Made by a program: the position numbers and the translations under genes
The notes under the pieces: generated by a model
Database searches by the model: none
What the model saw: only the letters and a program-made list of their open reading frames with translations
What the model was told of the DNA's origin: nothing
Assembly (NCBI GenBank): GCA_932521035.1
Contig: OW051494.1
Location: forward strand, 2,590,001-2,654,000
Reading direction: 5' to 3'
DNA from: Oscheius dolichura
Lineage: Eukaryota; Nematoda; Chromadorea; Rhabditida; Rhabditidae
Length of the DNA stretch: 64,000 bases
Shown: positions 11,280 through 22,755 of the stretch, in pieces
Layout of the letters: every line of letters begins with the position of its first letter
Position numbering within the stretch: position 1 is the first letter of the stretch

Positions 11280-12705
11280 TCTTTTTTCCTGAAACGGGCT
11301 CAATAAGCCGGGGAGCCGCAATATATGGCAAGGGCGAGAGAGAGAGGCGAGCAAAACAACAAGAAGGGGAGGGGCGGAGAGCCTACTGGATGCAGATGCG
11401 GCGGACGGACGGGGAGGTAGTAGAGGGGATGACCGTTGGTCGGAATTGCCAAGGACAAGGCGAGCGAGCGGGAGAGGAGGACGTGTACAAGTGGGGGCAG
11501 GACAGGCAGAGAGACTGAGAGAGAGCGGGCGGACGAGCGGCGGGTTGTTTGTGAAATATAACTGTATGAATCAGACCAGCAGAGAAAGAGCGAGCGGCGG
11601 GTGGATCAATGCTATACGAAGGCCACGGGGAACTGTTTTTACCCCCTAATGAATCATCAAGAATGGACCGGAAGGCGATAACCAACCACTCTACTCGGCT
11701 ATTCCAGTCGCCAGAGGGTGAGAAAGGGGATCATTTTACCCCTTGAGAAACACCCGGGCTACTTGAATGATAGTAAATAAGGCACACTTTATAGGGGAGA
11801 GGCTTCCGGGTCTTTGATCATTTTCTCCAGTGGAGGAGGAGGGGAGGATATCGAAAAGGGCGTTTCAACTGCCCCGACCGCGAAGGGCGATTGAAAGTTG
11901 TTGTGGGCTTTGGATCGATCGGCGGGAAAGTCAACAAGACTGTTGGAAAGAGGGCGCCCTTTGTGATCCGTGTTTGCCACAATGGGAAAGACGATACATG
12001 TTGACTCGAGAGGTTGTGCGAACGGTCTAATTACTTGCGGCTTTCTGGTACTGCACTTCATAAACACAACAATCCAAAAAGTCAATAAGACCGAAGGTAA
12101 TCGTCGTAGTGGCGTTGATGTACGACTTTCAACGAAAATTTGTTCGACATATTTCTAATCAGAAAACAATTCACAGAGACTGACACTTATTAGTATTACT
12201 TTGAAATCATTTATAACAAGAAAGGGAATGAGTAAGATGATTGAGAAAGGAAGCCAAGGCAAGACGGCCGCGCGTCTTTTATTTAGGAAGGGCGGTCCGA
12301 ATTATTATTCAGCGCGCAAAAGATCTAAACAAGTATGACTCATCGCCGAGAAGGTGCGTTCCTGTGACGAAATAACAACTAAATATCTATAACAAGATTT
12401 ATTAGTTAACGAAATGAGATATAATTTGAAAATAAAGGTAAAAGAAATACCATTGATAACTTGAAGAGTGAAAATGAGATGATGCCGAAGAAACCTGAAA
12501 ACATTAGTTGAAATTTAGTTCACGCACATAAATTTGGAAAGAATTTTGGGAATGCGCTTTTCAAACTAACTGTGAAACGCCTGACGATCCCAAAGGCGTT
12601 TTATTATCCGCTCGAGTATAGCCTTTGCTGGATGAAATACCGATAAAAAAGAAAAATGGCTCACCTGGTGGGACTAACCTTTAACTGAAGCTCATACCAG
12701 ATACT
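11280..12705. other. annexin upstream region and transition to AT-rich DNA
   Basis: No gene seen. Composition changes here: G/C- and purine-rich to about 12,100, then clearly A/T-rich from about 12,160 into the LUC7L3 gene. Part is likely annexin promoter. Confidence 0.45.
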
Positions 12706-14059
12706 TTAGCGACGCTAAAAAAATATTTCATAAGAAAAACAATGTGCTTACATGGCGGTCCCTGGAACGGCTTCGTTTTCTGTCACGATCTCTTCGATTA
12801 CGATCTCTATCGTGACGTTCACGTTCACGGCTTCTCGAGCGACGATAGCTGAAAATTAGTACACTGCACATACGAAGTTAATTGAAGCACATTTAAGTTT
12901 AAATAAAATATAGTAATCGCTACCTGTCTTTCTTCCTGTCTCGATCTTTGTCTCGTTCACGGTGATCTCGACGATCACGGTCACGTTCTTTGTCTTTCGA
13001 ACGACGGTCTTTATCAACTCTGTCACTGCTCTTCTCGCGGATTTTTTCTTCAGGAGGTTCAAAAGCAGCACGAGCTTTTTCTTTTTCCTGAATAATATAA
13101 TTATTATAAATTAAATAACAAACCTTTTCTACTTCAGTGATGATTTCTGCAATACGGAGATAAGCAATGTGCAATTTTCCACTCAAATGATCATCAATTC
13201 GAGATTGTGCATCGTTAACTAACATGAAACAGCCACACACCTACATTACAAGAAATTAACGTTGCTCGAACTTAAAAATACCTGGCAAACTTGCATTTGA
13301 CGATTACCTTGAATAGCGTTATCCACATAAGCCATATTTCTAATAGCCTCTTCATTGAGGACCTCTTCTTCTTTATCGAGAAGTTCTTTCTCTTTCTGTC
13401 AAATATAAACGTAGGTATTACTCAGTAAACAAATACCGTACACTCGTCTGCTTTTTCGACGGCTTCACGAGCTGCTGCTACATTACCGCGTTCTCCCATC
13501 ATTCGAGCTTCATCTACGAGTTCTTGAATGCGGTTTGTCAAAGCTTCACGCCGGTCGCGTAAATCCTCGCGTTTTTTGACAAGTGCTGCAGAAGCCGCAG
13601 CGTCACCTACATACCTATGTTCTAAAAAATTAAGATAGCAAACCTTGCGTTCCGCGCAATCTTTCTTCATTCATGTTAATCTTTTTACGGACTTCATTCA
13701 TAAATCGCCGTGCTCTATCAAGAAACTTCTCTTCGTAACCAAGTCGACAATAACGCTTGCTTTCCTTGTAGCGTTTTTTCATATTTTCATCGTGGCTTGG
13801 CTAAAACAATAATTGATATGCCACAAAACGAGCTTACTTTTGGGCAAAACCCTTGATCATTTTTGGTGTTTCGAAATAAATCGTTGAAGCAAAATCCTAC
13901 GAGAAAATCACGACAAACATCTGGATGATCGTAGTCCATACCTTGAGACTGAAAAATGCTCAATAATGGCAATCTAAACAGGCTCTATACCTCGCCCGGC
14001 AGGGCATTTCTCTGTGGACCCATCAGCTCGTTGAGCATTTGCGCCATATAGTCTGTCAT
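12706..14059 (-). CDS. LUC7L3: LUC7-like U1 snRNP splicing factor (LUC7L3 type)
   Basis: U1 snRNP-associated factor that helps choose 5' splice sites in the nucleus. The start ATG at 14059 is preceded five bases earlier by an acceptor (ccatttttag). The order is: N-terminal MTDYMAQMLNELMG, first zinc finger region (VCRDFLVGFCFNDLF then FCPKSHDENMKKRYKESKRY), long coiled coil (KKREDLRDRREALTNRIQEL), second finger (VCQVCGCFMLVNDAQSRIDD then HLSGKLH) and an Arg/Ser/Glu/Asp-rich tail. Wording such as NELMGPQRN and HDENMKKRY fits LUC7L3 (CROP) better than LUC7L/LUC7L2. Seven or more short introns. The last two exons add an RS-like tail ending RDRHRR. It diverges from NOC4L with only 265 bp between starts. 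Confidence 0.9.
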
Positions 14060-14324
14060 GTTCTCTAAAAATGGTTATACAGTATTCATTGTCAAACACA
14101 ATCTAAAAAAAAGTAGAAAAAAAATATACAGAAAGAGTACAATTCTGTAGTTTGGAAATTTTGCAGACGGCCGCAAAACAATCGTCGACCGAAAAAATTG
14201 CGTACTGCGTGACTGCCCGTACGCAATTTTTCTTCTTCTTTCTGAAGAGTGAATTGTTGTTGTTTGGTTCTTTTTATGTATTTCAACGGAAGAAAGTGTA
14301 CATAATATATCTATTTTAGCATCA
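14060..14324. promoter_or_regulatory. shared divergent promoter, LUC7L3/NOC4L
   Basis: A 265-bp gap between two divergent start codons. It contains an inverted repeat (14191-14205 and 14219-14232, arms AAAAATTGCGTAC and complement, 13-nt spacer). Both genes have an acceptor-like site just before ATG. Promoter function is inferred from position. Confidence 0.5.
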
Positions 14325-16468
14325 ATGGTAGAGGAAACACAGCCAGAAGTCTCTGATGACGACGTAATTATAATAGGCAGTGAGGTATGATTTTGTCGTC
14401 TTTTTCTAGTTTTATTGATGTAAACATAAATGTACGGAGGAAGTATAGATATGTGAGCGGAAAAAAAAGTATTTTGTACAACGAAATTGCTCTAACCGCG
14501 TCTATTGCCAGCTTGACTTGCAAACCGTTTTTACATAAACGCAAAGCGTATGTTTTGCATTCTGTAGCTAATTTGAAAATCATCATTGCCCCTGTAGCCA
14601 TTATGCTAAGGTAACTTGTTTAGGACGATAGTTCCGTTGTGGATTCACAAGAACAAGAAGAGGATGGAGAATATGAGCTGAAAAAGGTGGAAGGCGAGCC
14701 TTTATCCGTTGTTGAATGGAAACAACGGTTTCTCACTAGCTCTATTGAAGTAAGCTACTGATTTTTCATCGCGGTATTGCTTTCAGGATATCCGTGACAG
14801 TCTTCTTCAAATAAAACCATTTAAAAGATCGGAAACAACAGGAAATATCGTTGCTACCCAATCGTTTACAAATGTATTCGAGGTACTTGTGATTTTAGCA
14901 CTACCATACAGAACGTTTAGGGAGTTTGTGCATATTTAAATTCTGGTACAAAGATGAATGAAAAGCATTTGATTAGCTTAACTCAAGAACTTCTGTCTAA
15001 ATGTGATCTTCTCTTTGGAATCGCCAGTATCCTTCTTACACAAATATCGGTTTACATATTTTGGAAAATTTATTTCTTTTCTTTCAGACTTACAACGGGG
15101 AAAATACATGGATCAATTTGTATATTTTTTTGAAGGCTTGCCCTCATCCTCAAACGTCGGTGATACCAAGATTATTTAAACAAAAATGTATGCTTGTGTT
15201 TGTGTTCGCTTCAATTTCTAATTTAGATCATTTCCTTCGATCACGATCCCGATCAAAATTGGCTCACGTATATGAAGCATTATGGCTTGAATTTATGCGT
15301 TGCAAGGTTTTTATATCTCTGACTCAACTAGTCAATTATAGATTCCACGGAAAGTATTACTGCGCTCGTTGCCATATATTTCTAATAACGTTCTACAATT
15401 TTTGAAAGAACCCCATAAGACTGCAGACTTCTTTTTCAAGGTGAGCAGAATCTAATTTTTGTCTATCTAGACTATTTAGGTGTTTGACATGGGCCCATCT
15501 TTTTCTATTCTGGCACTTGAAGCTATTTTTAGGTTGATCGTTGATCACAATTTGTAAGCCATTTTAATTTTGTTAGTTTATTTTTTACAGCGATTATCCC
15601 GATTTTTACAATAAGGTGTATACTTTATGCTCGCCTAGTTTATTTTACACTGACCAGAAGAAGCGGTTCTTAGAGCTATTGGACAAGTTTCTGTCGTCTT
15701 CGTAATTTTTTATAAGTATTCAATATACTCTTGCTTCTTTAGACATGTTCCATTGTACATTATTGGTGCATTTGCTAAAAGATTGATGCAGATTTTGTTG
15801 GTAGCTCCTTTGGATGCCCAAGAACCGATAATGGGATTGGTCAGGAATCTTATAACCCGGCATACGGGTATTTCTACTCTTATCCATCGAGATATTCCGG
15901 GTTAGTTTTTCAATATGGTCTGATAAAAATGTTTTACAGAACCGCGACAAGGTGATCCTTACGTAAATACAGCAAATCTCAGTGAAGCGAATGCTTTGGA
16001 AAGTTCTTTATGGGAACTACGGACTTTAAAACGGCACTGGCACACCAATGTTCAAAAAAGAGCAAGGTTTGCCGATAAGGGATTGCAGAAGGTACATTTT
16101 TCGTGTGTCGATATACTTTAAAAAATGTCAGATTGAGTCATTCGTTCGATTTCGGTGTCCAGAGGAATACTTTGCACTAATGATGAGTAAAAAATTTGGA
16201 AGTGAAAGTGATAGTCAAGAGGAAAAATATGCAAAAGCACAAGAGGATTCGGATGAAGAAGAGGAACCAGCAGCGAAAAAGGGAAAAGAAAATAAAGGGA
16301 GAAGTGCTAAAAGGCACGAGGTTGGTTCTGTCGATATTAGCTTCATAAATATGCTTTATCTAGGAGGAAGAAATGCGTACTATTCCGGTCAATTTTGGTA
16401 TTCCTAATGGGAAATTCTTACCAGAAAACGCCTTCAACTTCCAATATTCAGATTTTTTTACAGTTTGA
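14325..16468 (+). CDS. NOC4L: nucleolar complex protein 4 (NOC4/NOC4L)
   Basis: Pre-40S ribosome assembly factor acting with NOP14 in the nucleolus. Family motifs occur in the right order: DHFLRSRSRSKLAHVYEALW, then the CBF/MAK21-type region with FFFKVFDMGPSFSILALEAI, YPDFYNKVYTL, HVPLYIIGAFAKRL, LVRNLITRHTG, the hallmark NANALESSLWEL-like stretch (EANALESSLWELRTLKRHW) and the terminal PVNFGIPNGKFLPENAFNF. An acidic/Lys insert (EDSDEEEEPAAKKGKEN) precedes the last exon, as in fungal and animal homologues. About ten short introns. The N-terminal exon (MVEETQPEVSDDDVIIIG) is less conserved. A splice acceptor (tattttag) lies five bases before the ATG. Next gene, TBP, starts 157 bp after the stop. 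Confidence 0.88.
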
Positions 16469-16625
16469 CACATTATTGCTATATTTGTTGTTGTTTCATT
16501 TGTTGTTGTTGTTATATTTGTTGTTGTTTCAAAATATATCAGAGAAATATTTCATATAGATTACTGGTTTGTGTCCAATACTACTTTTAAAAGACTGTTT
16601 AAGTTTAATTGTTTTTTTTTCTAGA
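16469..16625 (+). promoter_or_regulatory. U-rich intercistronic spacer
   Basis: 157 bp between NOC4L and TBP. It contains repeated TTGTTGTTGTTT-like tracts (about 16,480-16,530) and ends in ttttttttctag just before the TBP ATG. No AATAAA is seen. The layout resembles nematode operon spacers with a U-rich element followed by a trans-splice acceptor; that reading is an inference. Confidence 0.45.
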
Positions 16626-17975
16626 ATGAATGTAAACAGTCCAGCACATCCAGGATCGGTCATGGGCGGACTTGGAGGAGAAACTCCTTCCCATGGCCCT
16701 GCTTCAGTATTAGGTTTGTACGATTTTATTTCTATTTATTTTGTTTAGGCGGCTCGATAATGAATCTCCATGGGCCTGGATCTGTATTGGGTCCGGGTTC
16801 CATAATGAACCCATCTAGCATGTTAGGGCCCGGTTCTCTCGTCGGACATTCAAATGCACCACACAGTAAGCCCGTGAGGATAATCACATCTCAATTACTT
16901 TTGCAGGCTTGGCGTTGAGTCAACAAGGATCTATCATGAATGCCTTTTCTCATGATCGAGGCGGCCCTTCGAGTAGCATTAATAACAATCTTAATATCAA
17001 TCCACCCTCTGTAATGAACATTATCGGCGGTCCAGGCTCAATATACCAGGATCACGGACCAGCTTCCGTCGGTCCCAATCTTGCTCAAATTCCCATGACT
17101 CCCCTTCAAATGACTGCTATGGATCATGTCAGCATAATTTTTCCTGTTTTCTTACTTGCTGTATTTAGTCCAGGGAAAATATGCCACAGTCTGTTTTGGC
17201 ATCCTCAGCTGTTCCACAAACTCCTGGCACTGCACTTGATATTCCTCTGCCGACACTTCAAAATATCGTCTCGACTGTTAATCTTGGTTATCCTTATAAT
17301 CCTTTATTTTTTGATCTCTAATTTAAGGTGTACCATTAGATTTGAAATCTATCGCTCTGCATGCCAGAAATGCGGAATACAATCCGAAACGATTTGCTGC
17401 TGTTATCATGAGAATTAGGTATTTTCATTTTCATTTCTAATTGTCAGATATCTTTAGAGAACCTCGAACAACGGCATTGATTTTTTCTAGTGGAAAGATG
17501 GTTTGCACAGGTGCAAAATCAGAAGAAGCTAGTCGGTTAGTCTACTTTATATATTCACTTCCAGATTTTTTTTCAGATTAGCTGCACGTAAATATGCTAG
17601 GATAGTTCAGAAACTCGGGTTTCAGGCAAAGTTTACTGAATTTAAAGTATTACTTAATCCTTCTGTGCTCATTAATCCATTCTTCAGGTGCAAAACATGG
17701 TTGGCTCGTGTGATGTGCGATTCCCTATACAACTAGAAGGCCTGTGTATCACTCATCAACAATTCAGCACATACGAACCAGAACTTTTTCCAGGACTTAT
17801 CTATCGTATGGTAAAGCCCAGAGTTGTTCTGCTAATTTTTGTTTCGGGAAAAGTAAGTCCATATTTCAAGTTGAAATTAAATGTTTAGGTCGTTATTACT
17901 GGTGCTAAATACAAAAGAGACATTGATCAAGCATTCCGACAGATTTATCCTATCCTAAAAAGTTTCAAAAAGTGA
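16626..17975 (+). CDS. tbp-1: TATA-box-binding protein (TBP)
   Basis: DNA-binding subunit of TFIID, also used by Pol I and III. The C-terminal core is complete: [73 protein letters not shown], then repeat two with [46 protein letters not shown] and the end YPILKSFKK. The N-terminal third is low complexity with several Gly-Pro-Gly-Ser and SIMN/SVLG units ([13 protein letters not shown]) instead of a polyglutamine tract. About seven introns of roughly 35-45 nt. The acceptor ctag lies one base before the ATG, so the mature mRNA probably begins almost at the start codon after leader splicing. Confidence 0.97.
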
Positions 17976-18307
17976 TAACTCCCCAGTGGATATGGTCACG
18001 TCAGAGCCTTTACCTTATTTTCCGGGTATTCTCCCATAGTGTGTCTAAACTATTCATTATCCCTATGTCTTTTGTCATTTTGTGCATGTCAGATATACGT
18101 TCTTGTGTAGGAATCGTTACATGATCTCCTGCATTCTGTTCAATCCTCCAGTCTCAAATGTGTTTCCATGATGGATTGTATTGTCTACATAATGAAAATA
18201 TATTTTTGTTACCTTCTCAATATTTTTCTTGAGTCTTATTAATAGTTGTATTAATCTCCTAGTGCTATCTATATCCATTTGTTGTATAAATTCAATCGAT
18301 AGAAAAG

Positions 18308-21300
18308 ATGACACAAGGCTTTGCCTCTTATGACGATGTACGAAGGGGCATGTATGGCATGGATCCATCTCTTCGTGCCACAACAACGCAAGAAAACCTA
18401 GACTATTTTATTTCAGCTAATTTTACTGGTGGAGGTTTGTTTCTATATATGTTTTAGTTTGAGTAATGATCGAAACATGACAATTTATATTATTATAATT
18501 ATGTTTTTGCAGCATATGAGCCGACTATTGATAATTACGAGGATAGGAACTCCTTGTCTATTGGTATTTACAGCCCTATCAAGGGTACTAAATGTTTACG
18601 AGAACTTATTATAAACAAAATTTTGTTAATTGATGTGCAGGAGAATAAGGAAATGACCAAATTCAGTCCAGAATTGAATCTCATTGCTTACAGGTTGAGT
18701 TAATTTTTACCTAATCAGTTGCCTTATTTTAGAACAGTTCTTGCTTGGCAGAAAATAATGCCAGAGCCGATAAATGAGCTAAAGATCCATCTAGAACAAA
18801 TTGTAAAGTGCTTTTTTTATTTTCTAACAATTGCTTTACAGAGTATTAGGTTAAATGATTCAACATTGGCTCTAGGTGAAAAAACACTGTTCTTCTTGGA
18901 GCGAGCTCAAGCAAATTTGATTTATTACGAACACGATGCTGCTGAACAGTGCATAACGTAAGCATCGTCTTTCAAATGTTTATTTTTTCCTATAGAACGG
19001 CTCTTAATAGTTGTGGATTGAAAAACGTTGAATTAGCCGGTAAAATGGGTAAACGAACAAGATTTCAACAGAAGGAGCTTGCGCAACTGATCCTTACTGC
19101 TGTAACTTTTGTTTTTGCTCTGTAATCCGTTTTGTTCAGACAGCAGCTGACCAATCACCCCTTGAGCCTGATCTTGACATACCAACTAATGTTGATTTGA
19201 ACGATGATACTGTCTTAGAAACAGTAAGCTTGTATTTTTCAAAATTTAATTGTTGGCAGATAGCCATAACAGATAACGAGCACTCTTCGAAAAACTTCAC
19301 ATCTGAGCAACTTGCCGTATTTTTGGCTTTATGTAGACTGGCACGAAGAACCGAACCAAAAGACGATCTACTCCTTGAGAAATGCGGGGCATATATTTCT
19401 TTGGTAAGTTATTTTTATGTAATTATATTTATTGACACTATTTAAGATTACAAGTGTAAAGAGATGCTGGGCCGTTCAATGTGCAGCACTAATAATGAGA
19501 GCAGATTTGGAAAGATATAGCAAACGAAGAGTAGAACGTGCTTGCAGTCAGTTAGAACATATCATAAAACTAATGGAAGGTATTGACGATGACGTTTGTA
19601 TTATTCAACTTAAACGTTAAATATAATTCTTCAGACACCCGTGATTGAACGGAGAAAAAGAGCCCGTTTTGTTTTAGCGGCTGGATTAGAACCTGTGTGG
19701 AGTGCAAAAGTTGTTCACGCTGAAGTTCTCCGATCTCTTGGACTTACATCGGTAACTCGCTGTCTTTCCCCAATTAAAATGTAACAATTTAGGAAGCCCT
19801 GCTGATATTTGAGCAACTAGAGCTGTGGGATCATGTAATCGACTGCTTCAAATCTATGAACCAATTGGAAAAGGCTAATCATCTAATTGAAGAGTTGCTA
19901 AAAGCAAGGCCGAACGACTCTATGCTTTACGTCTATCTTGGTGATATAAATCAGAAGGAATCGTACTACCAGAAAGCAATAGAGGTGAGGCCAGAGGAAA
20001 AAGTTTACTGATTGTTTGTAGGTATCCGGAGATAGAAATTCAAAGGCTCATAAAGCTCTCGGTCATATGCTTTTGATGAGAAACCAATATGAAGAAGCAT
20101 GGAAACATCTAAAAAGAAGTGTGGAGCTGCAACCAGTACAAGTAAGATTTTTTTGAGTTTATTTTGTTTCTTGCAACTGTTAGACGATCGAATTTTTGTC
20201 TACTCGGTTTATTTGCGGCTATTTTTTGCTGCCACGGTCTTCTTGTCCACCTCGTTGCTTTGCGACTTCATGGTGCTTTGTACCTCCAGCTGACTCTGTG
20301 GCATCGATCTTTGTGTATTCTCATTTATTTTTACCGCTCCTAAAAGATATAAGTGTACTCGGCAGATCTTCTATGCCATACCGGGTGCCTTTTCCGTCTT
20401 CGTCTTGGGATCGTTCACTTTTACTTGAGGAGGAATATATTTTTTGAGCTTTGCTAGTTTCTTTGAACCGTTTAGGCCTTCAAGAGTGCAGTTGATTTCT
20501 GATGCCTTTTTGGTTGTTGGCATGACACTCTGCGTTTGCATTACGCTGATAGTTCCAGGTGTTTGGACTACACCTGTAGTTGACAGCGTTACGCACATTG
20601 TTGGGGTAGCTTTCAGTGTCATTTCTTCCGTTTTTCCCGTTGGCTGCAGCGCTAAGGTGTTATCCGGCTGGGTTTTCTCCGATTTTTCATCTGCATCTTT
20701 CGCTGGAGGTTTCTCTGTAGAAGAAGGCTGTTTTTTCCCATCGGAGTCGGCCAGTTTGCTAGTCGGGGATTTAGGCGGTGCGTATTGCGTTTTACGGAAG
20801 TCCACTGGCTCAGGTTCTTTCTTGTTTCCACCACTTTCAGGCCCCTTCTTTTTTTCCAATCGTCTCTTCATCTTTTCGCGGATTTCTGCATCTAATAGTG
20901 GATTAGGTCCGTCATCGATGGAACGCAAATCAGTCTTCAGAGATTCTGCGGAGCTTGTCAGCGTCTTGAATTTCAGCGAATTCTCCTTTTTAGGCTCCGA
21001 TTCTCTCTTCGTTTCCGTTTTATTATTATCAGAGCTTGACGGTGTCATCTCAGGGGTTACTTGTTTACGTGGCATTCCTTTCTTTTGCTTGACGCTTGGA
21101 GGTTTTGGTTTCTGTGTTAGATTTCAATTACATACGAGCTGATTTATTCTTACTTTTTTTGAGCAAAGAATAGCAGGAATACCAGCTAAAATGAGCAAGA
21201 GCAGCCAAAACATCAGCTATCGGTTGTAGTGAAATGGTGTAAAGAATTAAAATCATAACTAAACCATATCAGACATGTCGAATCTGATCATTATGTTAAT

Positions 21301-21523
21301 TAATTCCAATTGTTTCTTCCAAGATTCTCTGTCCCACCTGCAGAATATTTGTCTTACCAGCGAGCCTTCGGCAGCCTACGGCTGTCGTCTTGTTAGAATT
21401 ATCCGTTTCGACCTGTGGCGACCTTTCCGCTCTTCTGCCGACGACCGCCTGCGGCGGCCCCCGGGATTAAAAAATTAATAATCCCTTTACCGTCGGACAC
21501 TTTCCCATCGGACAGACAAACAA

Positions 21524-21566
<43 letters not shown>

Positions 21567-22609
21567 CCATAGCACTTTAATAGTAAGGGATTTTCAGTTT
21601 GGAGTTTGGTTCAACGCTGGTCATTGTGCATGGAAATTAGAAGAATACAGTAATGCTATCTCATGTTATCACCGCTGTGTTTGCCTGGAGCCTGATCATT
21701 TTGAAGCCTGGAATAATCTCAGTGCTGCTTATATCCGGCAAGGAGAAAAGGAACGAGCCAAGCTAACAATGCAGGTAACCAACCTTTTCGATAAGTTACT
21801 CGTATATTTTTAGGAATCATTGAAATTCAATTACGAACATGCTAAAGTCTGGGAAAATTATCTACTCGTTTGTGTTGATACTGGAGATTTTGGCCAGGTT
21901 TGTAAATTTCATCTTCTTTATAGACTTCTTAAGGCAATACACGCTTTTCATCGATTGCTAGATTTGAACAAACGACAACAAGATGATGAGGTACTTGGAA
22001 TTTTAGCTGAAGAAATTCTAAAGAGATATGATGATAGCTCCTTAACAGACGAAGGAAAACAAGATCTTATGAAAATTAAAAGGGAGCTTATTACATTATT
22101 TGCTAGAATTACGTCTACACAAACCTTATCCACTAAAGTAAGTGATTATTTGTATGTAATCAGGGGTTTAGGTATGGATTCTTTATGCTAAATTGAAGAA
22201 GCCTATGGATAATGATGTTGCAGAATATGAAAAGTATTTGCAACTCTTGGAAAGAGGTCTTGCCTCGGAAACAAGTAGCCCGGTACGCTTTTTTTGTTTA
22301 TTCTTTATAGTTAAGCTAAACAGGATTGGTCAAAAAACGAGGAAAAATCTATATCTGCACTACAAATAGCCGTGGAAATTTCTAATTCAAGATTTACTCT
22401 GAGCCAAATGAAAGGTACAGAGGATGCAAATAAACAAGTAAGCCGAATATTTGTTCCCTTCAATAGATTGTTTTTAGGCTAAAACGCGAGTGCGAATGTC
22501 TCTTCGGCCACTTATAACTTCCGTAGAAAAAAGATATCCTGTTGGAGTTCCAGAGAAAGTGAAGGAAGAACTGGACAAAGCTAATGCCATTTTAACCAAG
22601 ATGTTATAG
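18308..22609 (+). CDS. TTC27: tetratricopeptide repeat protein 27 (TTC27/Emw1)
   Basis: Conserved TPR protein whose yeast homologue Emw1 is essential for cell-wall integrity. Matches run in order through the gene: ALGEKTLFFLERAQANL, GKMGKRTRFQQKELAQLIL, VDLNDDTVLE, CWAVQCAALIMRADLER with RRVERACSQLE, LRSLGLTSEALLIFEQLELW, MLYVYLGDINQKESYYQKA, KAHKALGHMLLMRNQYEEAW, the TPR core FGVWFNAGHCAWKLEEYSNA, EPDHFEAWNNLSAAYIRQGE and FNYEHAKVWENYLLV, ending DKANAILTKML. More than a dozen short introns plus one of 1,456 nt (20142-21597) between ELQPVQ and FGVWFN that holds an antisense gene. The N-terminus is shorter than in vertebrates. AATAAA at about 22,671. Confidence 0.92.
20371..21213 (-). CDS. nested antisense gene: signal peptide plus Lys/Pro/Thr-rich protein
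   Basis: This lies wholly inside a TTC27 intron on the opposite strand. Exon 1 (21213-21154) encodes exactly 20 residues, MFWLLLLILAGIPAILCSKK, a signal peptide or short membrane anchor. A 42-nt intron (gtaaga...cacag) leads in phase 0 to exon 2 (21111-20371). The rest (about 246 residues) is predicted disordered: basic, with KPKPPSVKQKKG, a charged block REKMKRRLEKKKG, then TTGVVQTPGTISVMQTQSVM and a basic end. Composition and length are not those of a chance frame, and the intron supports expression. I recognise no family; the LRSIDDGPNPLLDAEIREK block looks the most conserved-like. Confidence 0.72.
21340..21597. repeat. GACA microsatellite and GC-rich patch in TTC27 intron
   Basis: A (GACA)n/(CAGA)n tract lies at about 21,515-21,563 (around eleven units). 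Just upstream, 21,355-21,470 is a G/C-rich patch with hairpin-like words (CTTCGGCAG, CTACGGCTG) foreign to the AT-rich surroundings, resembling the hairpin-rich GC sequence found at the ends of the duplicated unit. It may be a mobile-element remnant. Confidence 0.55.
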
Positions 22610-22755
22610 AGTATTTATGGTTATTGTTGATTGTTGATTGTTGAATTGTTTTGTTATGTTATGATTTTTTAATAAACTTTTATCCTTTGTGACGAGTAGA
22701 GTCGAGCGCATTTCGGGTAGCTTAGCGATCTCCTAGAGACTGCCGGCACTCACTC

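Noticed and set aside
20444..21142. 232-codon plus-strand frame in the TTC27 intron
   Set aside because: Antisense to the nested gene, which has a signal-peptide exon and a good intron.
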